DNA from: Elusimicrobiota bacterium
Lineage (GTDB): Bacteria > CG03 > SLGR01 > JAGXOG01
Reading direction: 5' to 3'
Assembly (NCBI GenBank): GCA_027858455.1
Contig: JAQICQ010000157.1
Coordinates: 1-5,227 of the forward strand
Length of the DNA stretch: 5,227 nt
Shown piece after piece: positions 1 through 5,227 of this stretch. Position 1 is the stretch's first letter, and every line of letters starts with the position of its first letter. The translations under genes and the position numbers were made by a program. The notes beneath the pieces are model-generated. The model was not told the origin of the DNA. It was given only the letters and a program-made list of their open reading frames with translations, and ran no database searches.

Positions 1-1
1 T

Positions 2-247
2 ATTAAAGAAGAAAAGGGCTCTTTGAAAATTAAAAAACCCACCACACAAACAAATGGCCATATTAGAATTTTAATAATTTGTATTATCATATTTTCTTTT
101 ATCCTTTTATATATTTATATGAGAAAGGGACTAAAAAGTCAAGTATTAACCGTAATTTTTAAAAAAAAGACAGCGCACGAAAACACCTATTTTCGTGCGT
201 TAATCAATGACCACAGTATCGTCAATAATCCGTTTCCGTTCTCTTAA
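2..247 (+). CDS. Possible small membrane protein or C-terminal tail of an upstream gene (doubtful)
   Basis: I do not recognise this product. The frame is open from the left edge to a TAA at 245-247, so it may be the 3' end of a gene starting outside the window. Alternatively it could be a 74-residue protein starting at a TTG at 23, with a weak purine-rich stretch (AAAAGGG, 12-18) just upstream. Counted from that TTG, a basic, polar start of about 14 residues is followed by one strongly hydrophobic segment (about residues 15-33, rich in Ile, Leu and Phe), then a basic stretch and a polar tail ending in NPFPFS. This would suit a single-pass inner-membrane protein with its N terminus in the cytoplasm. 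AT-rich non-coding DNA easily yields such Ile/Phe/Lys-rich frames, the start codon is poor, and a perfect hairpin (174-199) sits inside the frame, so it may not be coding at all. Confidence 0.25.
   Translation: MKEEKGSLKIKKPTTQTNGHIRILIICIIIFSFILLYIYMRKGLKSQVLTVIFKKKTAHENTYFRALINDHSIVNNPFPFS
174..199. repeat. Perfect 10-bp inverted repeat with 6-nt centre
   Basis: The arms CGCACGAAAA (174-183) and TTTTCGTGCG (190-199) are exact reverse complements around the 6-nt centre CACCTA. On the + strand no T run follows, so it is not a + strand intrinsic terminator. On the - strand the stem would be followed after five bases by eight T (complement of A161-A168), so it could terminate - strand transcription, although no - strand gene ends here. 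The geometry (two ~10-bp arms, 6-bp spacer) also matches a tyrosine-recombinase core site, and a recombinase gene begins 121 bp downstream. No second copy is seen in the window. The structure is seen directly; the role is inferred. Confidence 0.7.
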
Positions 248-249
248 AA

Positions 250-273
250 CTTTCACAAACTCTTCAGTGAAAG
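250..273. promoter_or_regulatory. Inverted repeat overlapping the recombinase promoter, candidate operator
   Basis: The arms CTTTCAC (250-256) and GTGAAAG (267-273) are perfect reverse complements separated by 10 nt. The left arm covers most of the proposed -35 box and the right arm ends just before the proposed -10 box. This is a typical position for a dimeric repressor site, or for autoregulation by a DNA-binding product such as the recombinase. A weak RNA hairpin is the alternative, but it lies upstream of the predicted transcription start and has no T run after it. Confidence 0.4.
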
Positions 274-280
274 ATAAAAT
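252..280 (+). promoter_or_regulatory. Candidate sigma70-type promoter of the recombinase gene
   Basis: TTCACA (252-257, five of six bases of TTGACA) is followed after exactly 17 bp by TAAAAT (275-280, five of six bases of TATAAT). Transcription would start near 287, giving a leader of about 34 nt that contains the strong ribosome binding site. The AT-rich background makes a chance -10 easy, but the paired spacing is good. Confidence 0.5.
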
Positions 281-302
281 ACAATATAAAATAATGCATT
301 AA

Positions 303-310
303 AAGGAGGT
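303..310 (+). promoter_or_regulatory. Strong Shine-Dalgarno site of the recombinase gene
   Basis: AAGGAGGT is an almost ideal anti-16S match and ends 10 nt before the ATG at 321, which fixes the start of the recombinase. The contrast with the next gene (ATG at 984), which has no visible Shine-Dalgarno site, is notable. Confidence 0.8.
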
Positions 311-320
311 CCTCAAAAAA

Positions 321-899
321 ATGTCTAAAGTTCAACCAATCAGAGATATCAAACGCGTAAAAGCAATCAAGAATATGCTTAAGGGATCCGGAACTCCAAG
401 AAATTTTCTTCTTTTTACGCTGGGAATAAATTTTGCCTTGCGTATCTCTGATCTCTTAAAGCTCCATATTACGGACATCCTTGATGAAAAGGGTTCCGTG
501 AGAGGTTTTATACTCCTTAAAGAAAAAAAGACCGCCAGGGCGGCAAGGATACGCATAAACACCAATTCCATGGAAGCAATAGAGTACTTTCTAAGAAACA
601 CCGCGAACTGGAACTACAGCGATCCATTATTTAAATCCTCACGCTCCGAAAGATCCCTTGACCCGTCGGCCGTTTACCGCTTAATCCAAAAATGGACAGA
701 GGCGGTCGGCCTTACAAAAGAAAACTACGGCACCCACACTCTCAGGAAAACATGGGGCTACATGGCGCGCAAGAGGTTTTCTGTCCCGATAGAATTGATC
801 CAGGCAAAGTTCGGCCACGCATCGCCGGCGGTGACCAAAGCCTATATAGGTATCGAAGACGACGAGATTGAAAATGTCGAGAGCGAAGTGAATCTTTAG
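321..899 (+). CDS. Minimal tyrosine recombinase/integrase (FimB-like size)
   Basis: A complete 192-residue site-specific recombinase of the tyrosine (lambda integrase) family, which cuts and rejoins DNA through a 3'-phosphotyrosine intermediate. All catalytic residues can be placed: R41 in ALRISDLL, the beta-hairpin lysine K70 (EKKTARAARI), H139 and R142 in THTLRKT, H166 in FGHAS and nucleophile Y175 in TKAYIGI. The protein is nearly all catalytic domain: only about 25 residues precede the first catalytic-domain helices, so the N-terminal SAM-like/arm-binding domain of phage integrases is missing. FimB/FimE invertases and short Firmicutes-type integrases share this size. The start is set by AAGGAGGT 10 nt upstream. 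The 3' half is richer in GC than the flanking DNA, which would fit lateral transfer. The gene is preceded by a promoter with an overlapping inverted repeat, and no excisionase or other phage gene is visible. Its target is unknown: DNA inversion, small-element mobility or resolution are all possible. Confidence 0.9.
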   Translation: MSKVQPIRDIKRVKAIKNMLKGSGTPRNFLLFTLGINFALRISDLLKLHITDILDEKGSVRGFILLKEKKTARAARIRINTNSMEAIEYFLRNTANWNYSDPLFKSSRSERSLDPSAVYRLIQKWTEAVGLTKENYGTHTLRKTWGYMARKRFSVPIELIQAKFGHASPAVTKAYIGIEDDEIENVESEVNL

Positions 900-983
900 A
901 TTGAAAGAATTTTGGTTGATTATATCTTTAAATTGTATTATTATTAAATTAAGTAACGTATAGTAAATATATAATAAAAAATT
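900..983 (+). promoter_or_regulatory. AT-rich intergenic region, probable promoter of the surface-protein operon
   Basis: This 84-bp gap is almost pure A/T. A perfect -10 hexamer TATAAT lies at 970-975, only 8 nt before the ATG at 984, and a second candidate TATAGT lies at 959-964. No convincing -35 box sits at proper spacing (TTAAGT at 949-954 is a poor match). There is no Shine-Dalgarno sequence before the ATG. If the 970-975 box is used, the transcript would be leaderless or nearly so. I see no intrinsic terminator after the recombinase, so read-through from it is also possible. Confidence 0.35.
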
Positions 984-3900
984 ATGAATTTCAAACGAAA
1001 TATTTTTAAAATAGGATTTTCATTTTTAACAGTAATAATTTTATTATTAAGTCCTAATAGATTATTTGCTGTGTGGTCAACCTCCACAGTGGATTCCGCC
1101 GGTAATGTGGGTGATAGTACTTCAATAGATCTGGACTCATCAGGCTACCCTCACATTTCTTATTTTGATAACACAAACGATGACCTTAAATACGCAAAAT
1201 GGACCGGTGCGGTTTGGCAGATTGAAACAGTGGATACCGCCGGTTATCATATAGGAGGACATATTACAATAGCTCTGGATTCATCAGGCGATCCTCATAT
1301 TACTTATCGGGATTATATAAGCGAAGACCTTAAATACGCAAAAAGGGACGGAGCATCCTGGCAGATTAAAATAGTGGATTCCGCCGATTTTGTGGGCGAG
1401 TGGACTTCAATGGCCCTGGATTCATCGGACTATCCTTGTATCTCTTATTGGGATGGCACAAACAGCGGTCTTAAATATGCAAAATGGGACGGCGCGTCCT
1501 GGCAGATTGAAATAGTGGATTCCTCCGGTTTTGTGGGCGAGTGGCCTTCAATAGCCCTGGATTCATCCGGCTACCCCCATATTTCCTATCATGATACCAC
1601 AAACAGCGCTCTTAAATACGCAAAATGGGACGGTTCGTCCTGGCAGATTGAAACAGTGGATTCCAACGGTTTTGTTGGATATCAAAATTCAATAGCCCTG
1701 GATTCATCCGACTACCCCCTTATTTCTTATTATGGCAACTACGACCTTAAATACGCGAAATGGGACGGCGCGTCCTGGCAGATTGAAACAGTGGATTCCT
1801 CCGCCGGCCATGTGGGAATGTGGCCTTCAATAGCCCTGGATTCATCGGACTACCCCTGTATTTCTTATTATGTTGAATACAGTGCCCTTAAATACGCAAA
1901 ATGGGACGGTTCGTCCTGGCAGATCGAAACAGTGGATTCCGCCGGTAGTGTGGGCTCTTGGACTTCAATAGCCCTGGATTCATCGGACAACCCCCATATT
2001 TCTTATAAAGATAACACAAACCACGACCTTAAATACGCGAAATGGTCGGGAAATTCAAAACCAACAGATGTTTCAGTCTCCAGTGTGACATATAATTATG
2101 TAGAACTAACTTGGGCAGGAGATGGTTCAAGATATGCCTTAGCCAAATCTACGGATGATTTTAAAGTTAATATCGACACTTTTGTAGTTTTTTCAGATAA
2201 TCTAACAACTAATACAACAAGTATTACTAATCTTAGTTCAGATACAACATATTGGTTCAGAATCTGGGCATATAACGGAGATGGAATTAAAACAGATTAT
2301 ATTACATATTCAACAAAAACACTTCCTGTTTCTGGTGATATTTCTCCTGATGCCCCGACATCATTTGGTGGTATAGTAAACTCCACATATTCAATAAAAT
2401 GGGTTTGGAGTGATAATACGAGTTATGAAAATGGATACAGAATACAAAATTCAAGCGGTGTAAATATTTCAGGCAACTTGTCGCCGGATACTACTTTTTG
2501 GATAGAAAACAATCTTGATTCAAATGAAAAATATTATAGATATGTTGAAGTTTTTAATGGAACAGGTACGGCAGCAAGTGGGGTAACGACAAAATATACT
2601 CTGGCAAATACACCCAATAATTTAGATTCTACAAAACAAACAGCAAACAGCGTAACTCTAAACTGGGCGGGTAATGGAACAAGATACGCTATAGAAAGAT
2701 CTACGGATGAAATGAACTGGAGTTATATTGTTACCCGGAGCGATGATCTTTCAGCGACTGCTTACTGTGATAAAATTTTAAAAGTAGATACAACTTACTG
2801 GTTTAGGATAAGTGCTTATAATGGTGACGATATAATAACCCAACCCAGTGAGGTCCTTGAGGTAAAAACTCTTGCCGTTGTACCGGAATCAATATATGAT
2901 TTTAAAGCATTTCCTTTGAATGATTCAAAAATAAAACTTACCTGGGAAAAATCAGTTTCCGAAAATGTTTCCAAGTATAGAATTTATCATTCCACCGACT
3001 ATGATAATATTGACTATACCATAATAAAAGCAACTGTTTCCCATCCCGGCGAAAGCTGGACGTCCCCGGCTCTTATTTCAGGCAGAAGATATTATTTTGT
3101 AGTGAGAACTGTAGATGAGGATGGTAACGAAGAGCAAAACGAAAATATAGTTTCGGCAGTACCGGAAACTATTTTATCCGAAGGAGTGAGAGCGGGGATA
3201 AAAATACCCAAGACCGGAAAAAAAGTAACAGGGAACCGGTTGATGGTGATGGCAGAACTTTTATCCGGCTCTCCTGAAGAAGTGAAAAATATCAGGTTTG
3301 AGTTTAAAAGTGAGGAGGATATTTCCTGGCAGAAAATACCTGAAGCCAATTCAAAGCATCCCAACCCCGATAAGACGCATCCTTATTTCGTTCATTGGGA
3401 CGTCAGCTCTCTTTCTGAAGGGAAGTATAATATCAGAGCAAAAGCAACAGACAAAAACGGAGATACGGACTCCGACTGCGGGTATATTACCATAGAAGTG
3501 GATCATGATGATGCTGATGTGGATGAAAATATAAATTCGAAAGGAGAACATGTACGGCGAGAAAAATTCGATTCCAGAAGAAAAAACACTCTGGAAGTTA
3601 GCGACAATAATGAAGATAAAGTAACTATAGTTGATCTTCCCGAGGCGTGTATAGGAAAAAATGAGGGCAAAATAAAGATCGTTACTAATCCGGAAAACAG
3701 GGGAAGCAAGGATCAATTAAAAAATGATATCGGGGAGTACCGCGAAATAGAAATGGAAGATGCTGAGCTTACCGGCGAAGCAACTATTACAATACCTTAC
3801 AATGACGAAGACGACGACAATATGGTAGACGATTTAAATATACCTGAAAATTCTTTACGGGGTTTCTATTACAATGAAAAAAATAAGAAATGGAAAGAAC

Positions 3901-4262
3901 TTCCCGGTGAATTAGATACGGTAAACAATACAGTCAAAATAAAAACGACTCATTTTACACTGTTTAGTGTTTTTGGGGTTCCTCCTGCTACTTATTCCGG
4001 TGTGAAAGTTTATCCTAATCCTTACAAGCCGTCGAAGGGGCATTCCTGGGTAAAGTTTGACGGACTAACATCAAACACTGATATAAAAATTTTTACAATG
4101 TCCGGTGAGATAGTATTTAAAATAAAAGACATAGATAAAGGCGAGTATCTATGGGATGCGACGAATCAGGCCGGCAAAGATCTTGCCAGTGGAATTTATA
4201 TTTGTTTATTATCCAACAATGTCAGCGATAAAAAAATAGTTAAAGTGGCAATATTAAGATGA
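984..4262 (+). CDS. Secreted modular protein: seven-repeat beta-propeller, FN3 domains, T9SS-type C-terminal domain
   Basis: A 1092-residue exported protein, probably cell-surface or released; no enzymatic motif is seen. Order of parts: signal peptide 1-29 (basic NFKRN, hydrophobic core, cleavage after LFA); seven repeats of 45-48 residues at 30-357 with consensus SWQIETVDS..VG..SIALDSS and YPHISY..LKYAKWDG; four FN3-like domains at about 358-447, 452-540, 541-630 and 633-727 (first and third closely alike); an Ig-like domain at about 728-840 (HWDVSSLSEGKYNIRAKATD); an Asp-rich linker; a beta-rich domain at about 855-997 with an acidic loop YNDEDDDNMVDD and the ending TTHFTLFSVFG; and a C-terminal FlgD-like/sorting domain at about 1002-1092 with VYPNPYKP, GEYLWDATNQAG, SGIYIC and KKIVKVAI. 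The start is chosen because the signal peptide begins there and an in-frame TAA lies at 975-977. Its stop overlaps the PorV-like gene. Inferred role: adhesion, or carbohydrate or surface-ligand binding, exported by Sec and then by a type IX-like route. Confidence 0.88.
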   Translation: MNFKRNIFKIGFSFLTVIILLLSPNRLFAVWSTSTVDSAGNVGDSTSIDLDSSGYPHISYFDNTNDDLKYAKWTGAVWQIETVDTAGYHIGGHITIALDSSGDPHITYRDYISEDLKYAKRDGASWQIKIVDSADFVGEWTSMALDSSDYPCISYWDGTNSGLKYAKWDGASWQIEIVDSSGFVGEWPSIALDSSGYPHISYHDTTNSALKYAKWDGSSWQIETVDSNGFVGYQNSIALDSSDYPLISYYGNYDLKYAKWDGASWQIETVDSSAGHVGMWPSIALDSSDYPCISYYVEYSALKYAKWDGSSWQIETVDSAGSVGSWTSIALDSSDNPHISYKDNTNHDLKYAKWSGNSKPTDVSVSSVTYNYVELTWAGDGSRYALAKSTDDFKVNIDTFVVFSDNLTTNTTSITNLSSDTTYWFRIWAYNGDGIKTDYITYSTKTLPVSGDISPDAPTSFGGIVNSTYSIKWVWSDNTSYENGYRIQNSSGVNISGNLSPDTTFWIENNLDSNEKYYRYVEVFNGTGTAASGVTTKYTLANTPNNLDSTKQTANSVTLNWAGNGTRYAIERSTDEMNWSYIVTRSDDLSATAYCDKILKVDTTYWFRISAYNGDDIITQPSEVLEVKTLAVVPESIYDFKAFPLNDSKIKLTWEKSVSENVSKYRIYHSTDYDNIDYTIIKATVSHPGESWTSPALISGRRYYFVVRTVDEDGNEEQNENIVSAVPETILSEGVRAGIKIPKTGKKVTGNRLMVMAELLSGSPEEVKNIRFEFKSEEDISWQKIPEANSKHPNPDKTHPYFVHWDVSSLSEGKYNIRAKATDKNGDTDSDCGYITIEVDHDDADVDENINSKGEHVRREKFDSRRKNTLEVSDNNEDKVTIVDLPEACIGKNEGKIKIVTNPENRGSKDQLKNDIGEYREIEMEDAELTGEATITIPYNDEDDDNMVDDLNIPENSLRGFYYNEKNKKWKELPGELDTVNNTVKIKTTHFTLFSVFGVPPATYSGVKVYPNPYKPSKGHSWVKFDGLTSNTDIKIFTMSGEIVFKIKDIDKGEYLWDATNQAGKDLASGIYICLLSNNVSDKKIVKVAILR
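1071..2054 (+). repeat. Seven tandem ~141-bp repeats encoding propeller blades
   Basis: Units start at 1071, 1212, 1356, 1497, 1638, 1773 and 1914, with lengths 141, 144, 141, 141, 135, 141 and 141 bp, all in frame. Each encodes one ~47-residue unit (residues 30-357). The unit count and size suit a seven-bladed beta-propeller. Similarity is at the DNA level: the ~54-bp junction blocks coding for LKYAKWDG(A/S)SWQIETVDS are nearly identical from unit 3 to unit 7 and share rare synonymous choices, which implies recent duplication or gene conversion. Units 1 and 2 are the most divergent. Junction codons alternate GCG-TCC, TCG-TCC, GCG-TCC, TCG-TCC from the unit 3/4 boundary to the unit 6/7 boundary, which hints at duplication of a two-unit block. 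This is not a CRISPR array: the units are coding and there are no unique spacers. Confidence 0.92.
3987..4259 (+). other. Region encoding FlgD-like/T9SS type A-like C-terminal sorting domain
   Basis: This codes for about residues 1002-1092 of the surface protein. It shows the hallmarks of the Por_Secre_tail/FlgD-Ig group: YPNP close to the domain start, a central 'IFTMSGE' strand, GEYLWDATNQAGKDLASGIYIC, and a final KKIVKVAILR strand at the extreme C terminus. In type IX systems such domains direct cargo across the outer membrane and may be cleaved by a sortase-like protein. Outside Bacteroidota, similar domains are common in large secreted proteins but are rarely tested. The PorV/PorQ-like gene directly downstream supports the sorting reading. 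Confidence 0.7.
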
Positions 4263-5227
4263 GAATTTTTAAAACTATTATTATAATACTGATATTGGCT
4301 CCAACGATGGTATATGGAATTGGAGACAAAGCCGGAACAACAGGGCTGAAATTTTTAACTGTCGGCGCCGGCGCAAGACAAAGTGTAGTCGGCGCTGTTC
4401 CCGGAGATATAAATAGTTTATTTTATAATCCCGCTGCTGTATATTTTATAGAAAATCCGGCTTTTGGTTTAAGCCATAACAAATGGATAACAGATATAGT
4501 TCAACAAACTGCAGCAGGATTTTATCCTACAAAATACGGAAATTTTGGATTAGGAATACAGTACTTATCCGTTGGAGAGATTAAAGGATATGATGTGGAT
4601 ACTGATGGTGAGCCGATTAGAATACCCAATTTTAATCCCTATGACGCGACGATTTCCTTGAATTATTCAAAAAAAATAATAAATGTTCCCATGGGCATTA
4701 ATTTAAAAATATTCAGAGAAAAAATTGAAGAAGTGAAAGCAGAAGGCGTAGCATTGGATATTGGTGTATATAAAAATATTACAGACAGTTTCTCAGGAGC
4801 GCTCTCGGTAATAAATATAGGGCCCAAAGTAAAATATATAAAAAAGAAAGAGTCTCTTCCTATGGAAATTAAAATAGGGGGCAGATATGCTCTTTTTGAC
4901 AAAAGTTTAAATTTATATTTGAATTTAAATAAGCCGTTAGATAATAAAATAGAAACCGGTTTCAGTGCGGAGTATTTTTTGAAAAAAATTCTTTGTTTGA
5001 GGGCCGGATACCTTATTGGAAATGATTACAGAAAAGGATTATCTTCCGGGTTGGGAATAAATATAAATGATTTTGATATTGATTACGCTTTTATTCCATA
5101 TAAAAATTTAGGAAATAATCACCGAGTTTCTTTAACTGTGAAATTCGGTAAAGAAGAAGATGAAGAAGAGGAAAGATTAAAACAGATAGAAAATCGAATT
5201 GATAAAAAATTAAAACAGTTAGACAGC
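4259..5227 (+). CDS. PorV/PorQ-family outer-membrane beta-barrel protein (3' end outside window)
   Basis: 323 codons are present without a stop, so the gene continues past the window. The ATG at 4259 overlaps the previous stop (ATGA), and there is no Shine-Dalgarno site of its own, so translation is probably coupled. A signal peptide spans about residues 1-20 (MRIFK, Ile/Leu-rich core, cleavage after VYG). The family signature follows: GDKAGTTGLKFLTVGAGARQ and then NSLFYNPAAV, typical of the PorV/PorQ (UPF0164) group of FadL-like barrels. Repeated amphipathic beta-strands fill the middle, ending at about residue 297 in RVSLTVKFG. After this the chain turns into a highly charged, probably coiled-coil tail (EEDEEEERLKQIENRIDKKL) of unknown length. 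In Bacteroidota, PorV binds the C-terminal domains of type IX cargo and carries them to the attachment complex. The adjacent cargo-like gene fits that role here, but whether this one is PorV, PorQ or another paralogue cannot be told. Confidence 0.82.
   Translation, partial: MRIFKTIIIILILAPTMVYGIGDKAGTTGLKFLTVGAGARQSVVGAVPGDINSLFYNPAAVYFIENPAFGLSHNKWITDIVQQTAAGFYPTKYGNFGLGIQYLSVGEIKGYDVDTDGEPIRIPNFNPYDATISLNYSKKIINVPMGINLKIFREKIEEVKAEGVALDIGVYKNITDSFSGALSVINIGPKVKYIKKKESLPMEIKIGGRYALFDKSLNLYLNLNKPLDNKIETGFSAEYFLKKILCLRAGYLIGNDYRKGLSSGLGININDFDIDYAFIPYKNLGNNHRVSLTVKFGKEEDEEEERLKQIENRIDKKLKQLDS

Noticed and set aside
174..199. Hairpin considered as a + strand rho-independent terminator of an upstream gene
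   Set aside because: It is followed by TTAATCAATGA rather than a T run, and it sits inside the only open + frame there.
332..601. 89-residue reading frame on the - strand inside the recombinase gene
   Set aside because: It is antisense to a gene with a full catalytic motif set and a strong ribosome binding site, and has no recognisable domain of its own.
841..850. Palindrome CCTATATAGG near the recombinase 3' end
   Set aside because: It lies in the codons just before the catalytic Tyr region (AYIGI) and is explained by coding; no second copy or regulatory context is seen.
79..941. Short shared string TTGTATTAT at 79-87 and 933-941 flanking the recombinase, considered as element-end direct repeats
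   Set aside because: Nine A/T-rich bases are expected by chance in such AT-rich DNA, and no target-site or element-end structure accompanies them.
1071..2054. Regular repeats considered as a CRISPR array or as a diversity-generating template/variable repeat pair
   Set aside because: The units are in-frame coding repeats of ~141 bp with no spacers, and no reverse transcriptase or template repeat is seen in the window.
3092..3716. Several - strand frames (3092-3364, 3351-3716, 3503-3709) and a + frame (3298-3495) within the large surface-protein gene
   Set aside because: All are overlapped by the coherent domain-bearing 1092-residue frame and show no motifs.
4663..4902. 79-residue - strand frame
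   Set aside because: It lies wholly inside the PorV-like gene, whose frame carries a signal peptide, family motifs and beta-barrel strands.

Overview
This AT-rich bacterial window carries a minimal tyrosine recombinase gene, then a two-gene unit for a large secreted modular protein and a PorV/PorQ-family outer-membrane protein. All recognisable genes are on the + strand. The combination of a 'YPNP' FlgD-like/T9SS-type C-terminal domain, a PorV/PorQ-like neighbour, and beta-propeller and fibronectin III modules suggests a diderm of the FCB group or of an Elusimicrobiota-like or candidate phylum often recovered from metagenomes. I cannot fix the taxon from the sequence. The strong Shine-Dalgarno site before the recombinase argues against typical Bacteroidota, which rarely use one.

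Layout: positions 1-247 hold a doubtful membrane-segment reading frame that is open to the left edge, so it may be the tail of a gene starting outside. A perfect 10-bp inverted repeat with a 6-nt centre lies inside it (174-199). Positions 248-320 hold a good sigma70-type promoter overlapped by a second inverted repeat (250-273), followed by a strong ribosome binding site. Positions 321-899 encode a complete 192-residue tyrosine recombinase that has all six catalytic residues but no arm-binding domain. An 84-bp AT-rich gap follows. Positions 984-4262 encode a 1092-residue exported protein: signal peptide, seven ~47-residue repeats (probably a seven-bladed beta-propeller), four FN3-like domains, an Ig-like domain, an acidic beta-rich domain and a sorting-type C-terminal domain. 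Its stop codon overlaps the start of a PorV/PorQ-family gene (4259 to the window end, 3' end missing) in an ATGA junction.

How they work together (inference): the large protein looks like cargo that crosses the inner membrane by Sec and is then displayed or released through a type IX-like outer-membrane route. The translationally coupled PorV-like barrel would be its dedicated or shared shuttle. The recombinase could be an independent mobile or regulatory gene. A FimB-like role in switching the neighbouring surface gene is possible, but no pair of invertible repeats is visible here. The strongest lead for something new is the coupled propeller-cargo/PorV-like pair beside a minimal recombinase that has nearby inverted repeats.
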